A stretch of DNA of 18,113 nt from Bacillota bacterium (GCA_023441905.1 JAEZNC010000086.1:1-18113), one strand, 5' to 3'. Shown: positions 6,878 to 14,675, counted from the first letter of the stretch. Numbers and translations are program-made. The notes: generated by a model not told the origin, from the letters alone.

Positions 6878-7227
6878 TTCATTTCCTCCTCAATGGCTTG
6901 CTTCATTTCATCAAGTGAGAACCCAAGCGCGGTCATTTCGCTGATGAATTCGTGCGTGAGTTTATCCGCGAGCTCGCGCTTGACGCGCGCGACCACGCCT
7001 TTGTCGATTGTTAAAAAAGTGCCGAGACCGCGCTCGGTATAGCAAAGGCCCATCATTTCCATCTCCTTATATATCCTTGCTGCCGTGTTTGGGTTCACCT
7101 CGTACTCAAGAGCCAGTACGCGCGTTGAAGGAAGCTTATCGCCGGGCTGAATTTCACCCTGTACGATTCGCTTCTGAATATGATTGATCACCTGCATGTA
7201 GATTGGTGTGCGGCTGTTGTATTCCAT
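6874..7227 (-). CDS. GntR-family regulator, YtrA subfamily
   Basis: A 117-residue transcription factor with an N-terminal winged helix-turn-helix (roughly residues 8-75, including GDKLPSTRVLALEYEVNPNT and the wing GLGTFLT) and only a short C-terminal helical tail. That short tail defines the YtrA subfamily, as opposed to GntR proteins with large effector domains. The ribosome site AGGTGA precedes ATG 7227. It is the first gene of the operon with the ABC ATPase and permease. A 7-bp palindrome overlapping the -10 box of its own promoter suggests autorepression. Confidence 0.92.
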   Translation of the reverse strand: MEYNSRTPIYMQVINHIQKRIVQGEIQPGDKLPSTRVLALEYEVNPNTAARIYKEMEMMGLCYTERGLGTFLTIDKGVVARVKRELADKLTHEFISEMTALGFSLDEMKQAIEEEMK

Positions 7228-7244
7228 GTTTCACCTCGCCTAAC

Positions 7245-7285
7245 TGTACTAGTGAAATAGTACACTAATTTAATGGACATGTCAA
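7245..7285 (-). promoter_or_regulatory. Promoter and palindromic operator of the GntR-ABC operon
   Basis: Minus strand: perfect -35 TTGACA (7285-7280), 17-base spacer, -10 TACTAT (7262-7257). The inverted repeat TGTACTA (7245-7251), 6-base spacer, TAGTACA (7258-7264) covers the -10 box. A site so placed would block RNA polymerase when bound; the first gene of the operon, a YtrA-type repressor, is the obvious candidate. Confidence 0.72.
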
Positions 7286-7306
7286 TACAACATCTTAGAA
7301 AAAACA

Positions 7307-7334
7307 TTGCTTTTTTTAAAATGTGTAGTAAAAT
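7307..7334 (+). promoter_or_regulatory. Candidate promoter of the symporter gene
   Basis: TTGCTT (7307-7312), 16-base spacer, TAAAAT (7329-7334). It would give a leader of about 80 bases before the start at 7419. The leader contains a short GGGC/GCCC hairpin with an A/T-rich loop near 7361-7377 that has no clear role. Confidence 0.4.
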
Positions 7335-7418
7335 AAACTTGGTAGAATTGAAGAATGGCAGGGCTTTTTTTATTGCCCAAATGTTCAAATATTGTAGCAT
7401 GGAAGGATGGATCATATC

Positions 7419-8942
7419 ATGGTTGAGCAAATCATTATTGCCGGTCTTTATGTATTGTTTTTACTGTTTATCGCCGGTTACTCCTTATTCTCGAAACGAA
7501 AAGCAAAAACCACAGACGACTTCTTTTTGGGCGGCCGCAAAATCGGCGCGTGGATGTCTGCTTTTGCGTACGGAACAACGTATTTTTCCGCGGTGATATT
7601 CATGGGGTATGCCGGAAAATACGGCTGGAATTTAGGGCTGTCCGCCACATGGATCGGCATCGCGAATGCGGTGGTCGGTACGTTTGCGGTATGGAAGCTG
7701 ATGGCAAAGCCCACAAGGCGCATCACTCACAAGCTGGGCTCTTCCACAATGCCCGACTTTTTCTTAAAGAGATACAACTCGCCCAATATGAAAATAATCG
7801 CGGCGCTGATTATATTCGTGTTCCTCGTTCCGTATTGCGCAAGCGTATACCAGGGCCTAGGATATTTTTTCCAAAGCGTGTTCGGAGTCCCATATGAGTA
7901 TTGCATGATTGGGATGGCACTGCTGACGGCGATTTATCTGCTGGCCGGAGGTTACATTGCCACGGCGCTGACCGACTTTGTTCAAGGTATTGTGATGATT
8001 GTTGGTGTGATATTGATGATCGTGATGGTGGTGGCACGTCCCGAAGTGGGCGGCCTTGGCGCGGGGCTTGCGAAGATTGCGGAAATCCCGGACATTGGGC
8101 CCGCTCTCGCTTCTCCGTTTGGCTCGCCTGAGAACGCGATTCTGTTGATCTCCCTGATACTGCTGACCAGCCTTGGCACATGGGGCATGCCTCAGATGGT
8201 TCATAAGTTTTATGCGATTAAAGACAACAAAGCCATCCATCGCGGCACGATCATCTCCACAGTCTTCGCATTGGTGATTGGCGGCGCAGCCTATTTCACA
8301 GGTACGTTCGGACGGCTGTTTTTGGCCGAAGCGCCGGAGAATCTTGATACCGTGATGCCGCAGGTGCTCGGTGCGGCGCTGTCTCCCGCGATGCTCGGGC
8401 TTATCCTCGTGCTGCTGCTCGCGGCTTCAATGTCCACACTGTCGTCGCTCGTGCTCGTGTCTTCGTCGTCCATTTCCATGGACCTTGTGAAGGGCGTATG
8501 GAAGAAAGACATGAAGGACAAAAGCGTGATGGCGCTGATGCGCGTGCTGTGCGCCGTGTTTGTGGCAATATCGCTCGTGATTGCGCTGCTGCAGCCGGCC
8601 GCCATTGTAACGCTGATGAGTTACTCGTGGGGTGCACTTTCGGGCTGCTTCCTTGCGCCGTTCCTGCTGGGCGTGCGCTGGAAGGGCATGACCAAAGCGG
8701 GCGCATGGGCTGGTGTGATCACGGGCCTCGTGGTGGTGGTGCCGCTGATGATCATCGGCAGCGTCAGCACGATATTGCCCAAGTGGCTGAGCCCCCCGAC
8801 AATCGGTTCCATCGCGATGGTACTCTCGTTGATCGTAACGCCGATTGTGAGCAAAATGACAAAGAAGTTCGATGCGGCGCATATCGAGAAGGTTTTCGGG
8901 GAGTCCGAAGACATCGTCGAATCGGAAGGCATTTCGGCTTAA
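7419..8942 (+). CDS. Sodium:solute symporter (SSS family, PutP-like)
   Basis: An integral membrane transporter of about 507 residues with a dozen or more hydrophobic segments, normal for the SSS family, which couples solute uptake to Na+. Family marks include the early TTDDFFLGGRKIG loop, FSAVIFMGYAGKYGW, the central GGYIATALTDFVQG, and the LLAASMSTLSSLVLVSSSS helix near residues 333-350, matching the PutP helix that holds the Na+-coordinating Ser/Thr. I prefer ATG 7419 because GGAAGGATGG (7401-7410) is then well spaced; ATG 7407 in the same frame sits directly on that ribosome site. Substrate could be proline, another amino acid or a carboxylate. It is a single gene with its own terminator. 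Confidence 0.9.
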   Translation: MVEQIIIAGLYVLFLLFIAGYSLFSKRKAKTTDDFFLGGRKIGAWMSAFAYGTTYFSAVIFMGYAGKYGWNLGLSATWIGIANAVVGTFAVWKLMAKPTRRITHKLGSSTMPDFFLKRYNSPNMKIIAALIIFVFLVPYCASVYQGLGYFFQSVFGVPYEYCMIGMALLTAIYLLAGGYIATALTDFVQGIVMIVGVILMIVMVVARPEVGGLGAGLAKIAEIPDIGPALASPFGSPENAILLISLILLTSLGTWGMPQMVHKFYAIKDNKAIHRGTIISTVFALVIGGAAYFTGTFGRLFLAEAPENLDTVMPQVLGAALSPAMLGLILVLLLAASMSTLSSLVLVSSSSISMDLVKGVWKKDMKDKSVMALMRVLCAVFVAISLVIALLQPAAIVTLMSYSWGALSGCFLAPFLLGVRWKGMTKAGAWAGVITGLVVVVPLMIIGSVSTILPKWLSPPTIGSIAMVLSLIVTPIVSKMTKKFDAAHIEKVFGESEDIVESEGISA

Positions 8943-8957
8943 AGGATAACAACAACG

Positions 8958-8995
8958 GCTCCGGGTTTCGTAAGCTGCCCGGAGCTTTTTATTTT
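8958..8995 (+). terminator. Intrinsic terminator of the symporter gene
   Basis: Perfect 8-bp stem GCTCCGGG (8958-8965) with CCCGGAGC (8978-8985), followed by TTTTTATTTT. It lies 16 bases after the symporter stop. Confidence 0.88.
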
Positions 8996-9447
<452 letters not shown>

Positions 9448-9450
<3 letters not shown>

Positions 9451-9482
9451 CACACCCCCGGCAGTACATTGCCGGAGGTGTG
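9448..9482 (-). terminator. Probable terminator of the LCP gene
   Basis: A 13-bp stem with one mismatch (9451-9463 with 9470-9482, six-base loop) lies about 30 bases after the LCP stop. On the minus strand it is followed by only TTT-G-T, so termination may be incomplete. Confidence 0.6.
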
Positions 9483-9512
9483 TGGATTTGACAGTGATGA
9501 TTGTTGGCTGCG

Positions 9513-11078
9513 CTATGCGGCGGGTTCGGCTCCCGTGTTTGTCGAAGGGCCTAGTACTGCGCCGGGAGGAGGAGGCACAAAGCCTGTGTCGGGCGGGATC
9601 GTTGGGCTTGTCGAGGCGCCCGGCGTGGCAGACGGTGCCGGCGTTGCGGATGGTTTGGGCGGATTTTTCACATGGTTCACCAGCTTGTCATAAAGCGAGG
9701 CCATGTCGTCCGCGGCAGCAGACAGGCTTCCGGTGCTTCTCAAACCCTTGTTTGAATTCTTGCTTCGTGCGCTTTTCAGCTGGCCCTGCGCTGCTGAAAG
9801 TGTCCCTTTCGCATCATCGATTTGTGACTGCGCGCTGCTGATCAGCTCGGGTGACAGCGAGGATTCATTTTTGTTTAAATAGCTCTCGGCCTTTTTTATA
9901 GCATCTTCAAGGGCATCAGCGGCCGCATCGTATGCCACATAGTCAATGTCGTATGTCCAGTCGATATCGGCGTCAACGCCGAAAATCTCTTCGACGACCT
10001 CCTTTGTATACGTATGATCAAGCACGTAGTACGTCGCGTTGTACGCACGCATATATTTCCCTTTGAGTGCGTAACGGTTCAAATCAGAATCCGGGTCAAG
10101 ATCGAGAGAGAAAAACACAAGCGCCGCAATCTGTTCAAGGTTCAAATTCGTGTATATTTCAGATTTCAGCCTATCATAGATACCGGGAATTTTGGGCAGC
10201 GCGTTTGAGCTTTTGAGCTGGCTGAACACCGCAAGCAGCAGCCGCTGCTGCCGGTCGATACGGTCGATATCGGTGCCCGAGGTGATGTCCTTGCGTTCGC
10301 GGCAGTAATTGAGCACATCCTGCCCGTTCAGCAGCTGATAGCCGGGCATCAGGTGAGTTCCGTCCAGATTGATCTCGTAGTCCACATCGTAGTAAACACC
10401 GCCCAGCTCATCCACAATGTCTTTCACCGCCTGCATCTCGAAAGCGACATAATAATTGACGGGAATACCCCCCAGCGTGGTGTTAACCGTTTGCATCATG
10501 CATTCAAAGCCTCTGCCCTCAAAGCCGCCTGCAGACATCCATGCGCCGTTGATCTTCCATCTTTCTTTCGTAAAAGCGATATCCGCATAGCTGTCGCGCG
10601 GGATGGAAAGGATATCGACTTTTCCCGTTGAGAAGTTGACGGAAAACAGCATCATCGTATCCGTTCGAAAATCTTCGCGTCCCTCGCGTTCGGACGTGTA
10701 GTCGATTCCGGCCATGAGAATATTGACGCGATCCTTCATAAAGTCTTTATCGGCCTGCATGGCCAGCAACTCTTCGGGGGAGAGCGTTTCTCCGGGTGCG
10801 GCGTTGCCGCCGGTTTCTGCGGGAACAGGTGTCGGATCGGGGAAAGCCGCCCTTGCGTCGATCATGGTCACAAACACAAACCGGAGCATAAAAACAACAA
10901 CCGCCAGTGCCACCGCCAACGCGCTGTAGATTAGAATTTTCTTCTTTGTGACGGGCTTATGAAAAAGGCGATCTTCGCTGTTTTTTTCCTTTCCTGGTTT
11001 TGGTGAAGGCTTAATCGTTCCTTTCGTTTGTCCGAAGCTGTATTTTCTCTTCTTATATTTTATGTTGGGTGTTTGCAT
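9513..11078 (-). CDS. LytR-CpsA-Psr (LCP) family wall-polymer ligase
   Basis: A 521-residue protein anchored by one membrane helix. A basic cytoplasmic tail (residues 1-47, rich in Lys/Arg) precedes the helix at about 48-71; the rest lies outside. The LCP domain spans about 117-290, with NILMAGIDY, FRTDTMML (137-144), LSIPRDSY (157-164), INGAW, and DIDRIDRQQRLL (270-281) carrying the conserved Arg/Asp that hold the polyprenyl pyrophosphate. LCP enzymes transfer polymers such as teichoic acids or capsule onto peptidoglycan. Past residue 400 comes a helical, probably coiled segment, then a Pro/Ser/Thr-rich tail ending in a PPPPGAVLGPS-like stretch, likely disordered or wall-spanning. AGAGGA precedes the ATG. 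The tail is an unusual addition. Confidence 0.92.
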   Translation of the reverse strand: MQTPNIKYKKRKYSFGQTKGTIKPSPKPGKEKNSEDRLFHKPVTKKKILIYSALAVALAVVVFMLRFVFVTMIDARAAFPDPTPVPAETGGNAAPGETLSPEELLAMQADKDFMKDRVNILMAGIDYTSEREGREDFRTDTMMLFSVNFSTGKVDILSIPRDSYADIAFTKERWKINGAWMSAGGFEGRGFECMMQTVNTTLGGIPVNYYVAFEMQAVKDIVDELGGVYYDVDYEINLDGTHLMPGYQLLNGQDVLNYCRERKDITSGTDIDRIDRQQRLLLAVFSQLKSSNALPKIPGIYDRLKSEIYTNLNLEQIAALVFFSLDLDPDSDLNRYALKGKYMRAYNATYYVLDHTYTKEVVEEIFGVDADIDWTYDIDYVAYDAAADALEDAIKKAESYLNKNESSLSPELISSAQSQIDDAKGTLSAAQGQLKSARSKNSNKGLRSTGSLSAAADDMASLYDKLVNHVKNPPKPSATPAPSATPGASTSPTIPPDTGFVPPPPGAVLGPSTNTGAEPAA

Positions 11079-11132
11079 AAAGCTGGTCCTCTGTCATTTT
11101 ATTAAAGCGCAGCCACAAAGTTGCGCGAAAAA

Positions 11133-11141
11133 ATTATACCA
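11133..11141 (-). promoter_or_regulatory. Extended -10 promoter of the LCP gene
   Basis: Minus strand TGGTATAAT (11141-11133) is a perfect extended -10; the -35 region is poor. The predicted 5' leader begins with a small GCGCA/TGCGC hairpin (11105-11126). Confidence 0.6.
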
Positions 11142-11200
11142 CATATTGCAAATGATTGTTACATAAATATTCTTTAATGGGGAGATATCATAAGAAATCA

Positions 11201-11244
11201 AAAAAATAACACCCCATTCCGTTTTAAGACGGAGATGAGGTGTT
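11201..11244 (-). terminator. Intrinsic terminator of the NlpC/P60 gene
   Basis: Long stem 11208-11217 with 11235-11244 (one G-U pair in the RNA), extended by CCGT/ACGG inside, followed on the minus strand by ATTTTTTTG. It lies about 34 bases after the stop and separates this gene from the LCP gene. Confidence 0.9.
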
Positions 11245-11277
11245 TGAAGTTCCATGAATCGCTCATTTTCTTCAGGA

Positions 11278-12204
11278 TTACCCCACACGGCGGGCAAGCA
11301 TAAAGTTTCTTGCCCAGTATGTGTTATCGAGTGTGCTGACCATCACCTTGCCCTGGCCCGACGAAGCATGCACAAACTGGCCGCCGCCGGTATAGATGCC
11401 CATATGGCTGATGTATGAGGAGTTATCCGACCTGAAGAACACGAGATCACCCTTTTTCAGCGAGGCTGTGTTTGTGATCTTCGTCCATGAAGACACCTCG
11501 CTGTATGCCGAAGCCGAATATCTTTGCACGCTGAACCCGGCATTTGTCATGGCATAGTAGGCAAGGCCCGAGCAGTCATAGGAATTCGGCCCGTTTCCGC
11601 CCAGCACATAGGGTTTGCCCACCTGAGTCAACGCAATATCCGCGATGGCTGCCGCGGCAGGTGTCGTCTGGCTTTGTTGAGAAGCCTTCACGGCGCTGCC
11701 GGAAAACGCTTTGTTACGTGTAGCGGGCCCCGCTATGCCATCAACGCTAAGGCCATTGGCCTTCTGGAAAGCAATCACCGCATTGCGGGTGACGGTGCCG
11801 AAATACCCGGTACCCGTGCCGCTGAAGTAACCGAGCTCTTTGAGCTTGAGCTGCAGCGCTTTGACCGCTTCGCCTGAGCTGCCCTCTTTAAGCAAAAGGC
11901 TTTTGGCTGTGGACGAATAAAGCTTGCTTTGAGTCAGAGGCCCCGCTAAACCATCGGCAGAAAGGCCATTGTTGCTCTGAAATCGGATAACCGCCGTTCT
12001 GGTCACTGTACCATAGTACCCGGTTGCATTCGGATAATCCATATACCCGAGCGCGAGCAGACGATTTTGCAATTGAGTAACATCGCTGCCTCTGCTTCCG
12101 AGCTTCATAGTCGGCGCGGCCGCCATCGCCGACGGTACCGCTGCAAACAGCACGGTCAGGACGCAAAGTGTCACCACGATCAGTCTTATATATCTTTTTT
12201 TCAT
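11278..12204 (-). CDS. Secreted NlpC/P60 peptidoglycan hydrolase with two PG-binding domains
   Basis: A 308-residue secreted cell-wall hydrolase. Start 12204 is chosen because the longer frame (to 12264) would overlap the promoter; AAGGGAG lies somewhat far upstream (about 11 bases). A Sec signal peptide (MKKRYIRLIVV then a hydrophobic core ending SAMA at 25-28) is followed by two PG_binding_1 repeats (about 36-93 and 103-160, each with GYYGTVTR or GYFGTVTR and DG.AGP), a short linker, and a C-terminal NlpC/P60 domain. The catalytic triad is visible: Cys211 in YDCSGL, His267 in ISHMGIY and His279 in FVHASSG. Such enzymes cleave within the stem peptide, usually the gamma-D-Glu-diamino acid bond. 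Probable role: wall remodelling or cell separation. Confidence 0.94.
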   Translation of the reverse strand: MKKRYIRLIVVTLCVLTVLFAAVPSAMAAAPTMKLGSRGSDVTQLQNRLLALGYMDYPNATGYYGTVTRTAVIRFQSNNGLSADGLAGPLTQSKLYSSTAKSLLLKEGSSGEAVKALQLKLKELGYFSGTGTGYFGTVTRNAVIAFQKANGLSVDGIAGPATRNKAFSGSAVKASQQSQTTPAAAAIADIALTQVGKPYVLGGNGPNSYDCSGLAYYAMTNAGFSVQRYSASAYSEVSSWTKITNTASLKKGDLVFFRSDNSSYISHMGIYTGGGQFVHASSGQGKVMVSTLDNTYWARNFMLARRVG

Positions 12205-12246
12205 AACGTCTCTGTCTCCCTTCTGTGTTTTTGCTTTGGTGTGTTT

Positions 12247-12275
12247 ATTATAACGAACAGACATATATGGCTCAA
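12247..12275 (-). promoter_or_regulatory. Promoter of the NlpC/P60 gene
   Basis: Minus strand: TTGAGC (12275-12270), 17-base spacer, perfect TATAAT (12252-12247). Expected start near 12240 gives a leader of about 36 bases, too short for a riboswitch. Just upstream lies an inverted repeat, CTATCC/GGATAG (about 12291-12316), of unknown meaning. Confidence 0.7.
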
Positions 12276-12547
12276 AGTGCGCTAAAACAGCCTATCCGGG
12301 TTTAAATAGGGATAGCATCACTTATTACAGAAATGTTAAGTTAATGTGACGATTTGATGGTATATGCTCGTGTATGCGTGATATCGGGCAAAATTATATG
12401 GAAGTGAACGAATATAATGACAACGTATCCAAATAAACCGCCGGCGCAGTGATGGTATGCGTATGTGTGAAAGCGTATATCACAGCGCCCATTGAACTTT
12501 CGGGCTGACATTATGGCCTTGCGTCTGCCAAGAAGGGAATCTCAATA

Positions 12548-12601
12548 TCCTCTGGACTGCTGTCTTCATACCCACTGACAGCAGATATGCTTTTCATTCC
12601 A
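12548..12601 (-). other. Partial match to the 3' motif of the structured RNA
   Basis: On the minus strand TGGAATGAAA (12601-12592), then AGCATAT, a perfect 8-bp hairpin (CTGCTGTC/GACAGCAG, 12577-12584 with 12557-12564), then TCCAGAGGA. The RNA at 1336-1371 has the same arrangement: TGGAATGAAA, GCTAT, a short hairpin, TCAGAGGA. The first half of that RNA is not recognisable here, and no promoter or terminator frames the copy. Confidence 0.35.
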
Positions 12602-12878
12602 CAAAAAGAGGCCGCATCGGCCTTTGAGGCTGTCGATAAAGTTAAAAAAAGCCTCTCGCAGATGACTGTCTAGAAGGGAACGACCGGGGGATAGGTACGA
12701 GGTGCCGGAAAAAGTGGCTGATTCAACTGGTTTTATGTCATTTGCTATCCCCCAATCGCGAATCAGATCCGCCCTTATAAGGTAGTCATCAGAGGGGGCG
12801 GCAATGATCGTATTTTTTTAACACTTTGAGAGGCCACACCAGCCTCTTGTGTTGGTCTAAAGAAAACGATTATCACGG

Positions 12879-13011
12879 CTCCCTCCGGTGAAGGGCTGTG
12901 CCCGATAGGTGCTGGGGGATAGAAAGGGGCTTTTCACCGGCACCCCACCCCGCTATTCGTGCCGCACTCCTCAGAGGAGGGCTGTCTCCGATTGGTGACG
13001 GGAGGGGATTT
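12879..13011. repeat. Two diverged direct-repeat modules
   Basis: Module one (12879-12920) and module two (12967-13011) align by eye as CTCC-TC-G, then AGGGCTGT, CCGAT-GGTG and a G-run ending GGAT. Both are G/C-rich and partly palindromic. No transposase is associated. Confidence 0.45.
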
Positions 13012-13101
13012 CTAGCTTAATCGATAGCCTGGATAGATTCCGTTGCGTGGTTGCGCCGTTTCGCAGAGGAAAGCATGACAAAATAGGATTCTTCATCAAA
13101 C

Positions 13102-13126
13102 AAAAAGAGGCCGTGACGGCCTCTTT
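13102..13126 (-). terminator. Intrinsic terminator of the perR-dfx-rbr operon
   Basis: Perfect 10-bp stem AAAGAGGCCG (13104-13113) with CGGCCTCTTT (13117-13126), three-base loop, running into TTTTTG on the minus strand just after the rubrerythrin stop. Confidence 0.9.
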
Positions 13127-13139
13127 GTTAAGTATCAGC

Positions 13140-13676
13140 TTAATAATTCTGGGCGTAAATCTCAAAGTATGCCTTGGCATGAGCGCAAACGGGGCAGACA
13201 GCCGGCGCTTCCTTGCCTGTAAAACGGTGCCCGCAGTTGGAGCATTCCCATTCGACTTCGACATCGCGTTCGAACACCACGCCGTTTTTCACGTTTTCGG
13301 CCAGTTTGTTGTAACGCTCTTCGTGCAGCTTCTCCACGCCGGCAACGCCTTCGAACAGCCGCGCGATATCTTCAAAGCCCTCTTCTCTGGCTTCCTTGGC
13401 CATACGCGGATACATGTCGTCCCATTCGTAATGCTCTCCGCCCGCGGCGCTCACAAGGTTATCCATTGTGGAGCCGATGCCCGCGAAAAGCTTATACCAA
13501 AGCTCGGCATGCTCCTTTTCGTTGGCGGCTGTTTCCGCAAAAATGTTGGAAATCTGAATATAGCCTTCCTTCTTGGCTTTCGACGCAAAGAAGGTGTATT
13601 TGTTGCGCGCCATTGATTCGCCCGCAAAAGCATCCATCAGGTTCTTCTCAGTTTTTGTTCCTTTTAACTTATCCAT
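13140..13676 (-). CDS. rbr: Rubrerythrin
   Basis: A 178-residue cytosolic peroxidase that reduces hydrogen peroxide to water in anaerobes. The start at 13676 follows GAAGGAGA; the longer frame to 13754 would run into the preceding gene. The N-terminal ferritin-like four-helix domain carries the diiron ligands: Glu20 (GESMARNKY), Glu53 and His56 (ANEKEHAE), Glu81 or Glu84 region (GGEHYEW), Glu115 and His118 (VEKLHEE). The C-terminal rubredoxin-like domain has the Fe(SCys)4 set Cys145, Cys148, Cys161 and Cys164. Length and domain order are classical. Last gene of the operon, 28 bases after desulfoferrodoxin. Electrons probably come from rubredoxin or NAD(P)H-dependent reductases elsewhere. Confidence 0.97.
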   Translation of the reverse strand: MDKLKGTKTEKNLMDAFAGESMARNKYTFFASKAKKEGYIQISNIFAETAANEKEHAELWYKLFAGIGSTMDNLVSAAGGEHYEWDDMYPRMAKEAREEGFEDIARLFEGVAGVEKLHEERYNKLAENVKNGVVFERDVEVEWECSNCGHRFTGKEAPAVCPVCAHAKAYFEIYAQNY

Positions 13677-13704
13677 CTTTGTCTCCTTCTCAAATAGTAT
13701 ATTT

Positions 13705-14085
13705 TTATGATTTCCAGAGTCCATGCAGGTTGCAGTATTCATAAACCACCGCAATGTCCTGCGCTTTCACGTCGAACGTGGCTTCGGGCGTGCCTGTCGG
13801 ATCCAGCTTCGCGCGGAGCGACTGACCATCCTTCTTAAACACCTCGATGAAGCTGATATGGTGTTCTTCCGTCATCGGATGTGCCACGCTGCCGATTTTA
13901 ACGGTTGTCTTATCGCCGTCGGCCACAATCACCGGAACATGCTTCTCAACAGCCGCTTCTTTGGTGTTGGCTTCCAGCTTAATCATCTTTTGTCCGCAGC
14001 AGACGAGCGTGGGCGCGCCTTCGTTCACGATGCTGACCACATGGCCGCAGATTTCACAATAGTAATAGTCGCCGTAATGAGTCAT
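13705..14085 (-). CDS. dfx: Desulfoferrodoxin (superoxide reductase)
   Basis: A 126-residue two-iron superoxide reductase. The N-terminal desulforedoxin-like domain has the Fe(Cys)4 ligands Cys10, Cys13, Cys29 and Cys30. The catalytic centre has the expected four His and one Cys: His49 (EKHVP), His69 and His75 (AHPMTEEHH), Cys118 and His121 (CNLHGLW). The reaction is one-electron reduction of superoxide to hydrogen peroxide without oxygen release, which the downstream rubrerythrin can then remove. ATG 14085 is preferred over the in-frame GTG at 14097 because AAAGGGTGG is well spaced from it and the length then matches the family. Second gene of the operon, 20 bases after perR. Confidence 0.97.
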   Translation of the reverse strand: MTHYGDYYYCEICGHVVSIVNEGAPTLVCCGQKMIKLEANTKEAAVEKHVPVIVADGDKTTVKIGSVAHPMTEEHHISFIEVFKKDGQSLRAKLDPTGTPEATFDVKAQDIAVVYEYCNLHGLWKS

Positions 14086-14105
14086 TTTTAGTACCACCCT
14101 TTCAT

Positions 14106-14516
14106 TTAATTATATGATTGCTGATTATCGCATTGGTCGCAAACGCCATAAAATGTGATATGGCAGCCTTCGAGCTTATGGCTGCCCGCATCAACGGAAT
14201 TGAGAGCAGAGTCTTCCAGCGTCTTTGCATTGAGGTCGTACACCTTGCCGCATTGACGACAGTAGAAATGAGAATGCAGAGCCACATTGCCATCGTAGCG
14301 GTCGAACGAGCCGCCGCATGACAGGCGCTGGATGAGGCCCTGATTTTCGAGTATGCTTAGGTTGCGGTAAACGGTGCTTAGGCTCAGGTTCGGAAATACC
14401 GGTTTCATTTTTTCAAACAGCCAGAATGCATTCGGATGGGAATCGACAGAACGAAGGATGTCGAGCATATATTTTCTCTGCTTGGTATTGCGCACGGTTT
14501 TGTTGTCAAGAACCAT
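14106..14516 (-). CDS. perR: Fur-family peroxide-type repressor, PerR-like
   Basis: A 136-residue Fur-family DNA-binding protein. ATG 14516 is preceded by AAGGTGG; the longer frame to 14585 would cover the promoter. The winged helix-turn-helix includes FPNLSLSTVYRNLSIL. Residues lining up with the Bacillus PerR regulatory metal site are His27, Asp75, His81, His83 and Asp94; the structural zinc site is Cys86, Cys89, Cys126 and Cys129. In PerR the metal-bound histidines are oxidised by peroxide, releasing DNA. The target genes here are its own operon mates, superoxide reductase and rubrerythrin, which supports PerR over Fur. The assignment within the Fur family is by motif and context. Confidence 0.88.
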   Translation of the reverse strand: MVLDNKTVRNTKQRKYMLDILRSVDSHPNAFWLFEKMKPVFPNLSLSTVYRNLSILENQGLIQRLSCGGSFDRYDGNVALHSHFYCRQCGKVYDLNAKTLEDSALNSVDAGSHKLEGCHITFYGVCDQCDNQQSYN

Positions 14517-14529
14517 GGGAACCACCTTG

Positions 14530-14579
14530 TTATTAAGAATCGTTATTAATAAATTATCACTGTTTAATTGTCTTGTCAA
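14530..14579 (-). promoter_or_regulatory. Promoter and palindromic operator of the perR-dfx-rbr operon
   Basis: Minus strand: perfect -35 TTGACA (14579-14574), 17-base spacer, -10 TAATTT (14556-14551) preceded by TGA (extended -10). An A/T-rich palindrome, TTATTAA (14530-14536), nine bases, TTAATAA (14546-14552), overlaps the -10 and start site. It resembles PerR boxes in composition and symmetry, though arm spacing differs from the Bacillus consensus. It suggests autoregulation. Confidence 0.68.
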
Positions 14580-14624
14580 GCACATAAAAGAATTTTTTTA
14601 TAGAAATAAATCACGCTCTTCCTA

Positions 14625-14653
14625 TTGCAGAATAATAATGGTATGTTTATGGT
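14625..14653 (+). promoter_or_regulatory. Candidate promoter of the C11 peptidase gene
   Basis: TTGCAG (14625-14630), 17-base spacer, TATGGT (14648-14653). Each box matches four of six bases. It diverges from the perR promoter. Confidence 0.4.
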
Positions 14654-14675
14654 ATTAACCAAAGGAGCCGTGTAT

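Larger units (their letters stand above)
12285..13100. other. Gene-free, repeat-rich stretch
   Basis: About 800 bases without a supported gene. Contents seen: the RNA-like motif at 12548-12601; a decayed terminator-like hairpin at 12601-12622 that resembles the rubrerythrin terminator; the inverted pair GGGGGATAG (12686-12694) and CTATCCCCC (12745-12753); a GAGGC/GCCTC hairpin near 12829-12845; and two similar G/C-rich modules in direct orientation at about 12879-12920 and 12967-13011, sharing AGGGCTGT and CCGAT-GGTG. These look like remnants of dispersed intergenic repeats rather than genes. Short frames through them have no ribosome sites and no domain. Confidence 0.5.

Noticed and set aside
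12205..12420. Riboswitch upstream of the NlpC/P60 gene (c-di-AMP riboswitches control some wall hydrolases)
   Set aside because: A good promoter lies only about 36 bases before the start codon, leaving no room, and I saw none of the conserved ydaO-type segments.
12971..13264. Minus-strand frame crossing the rubrerythrin gene and the repeat region
   Set aside because: Half of it lies in another frame of rubrerythrin and it runs through a strong terminator; the remainder is repeat sequence.
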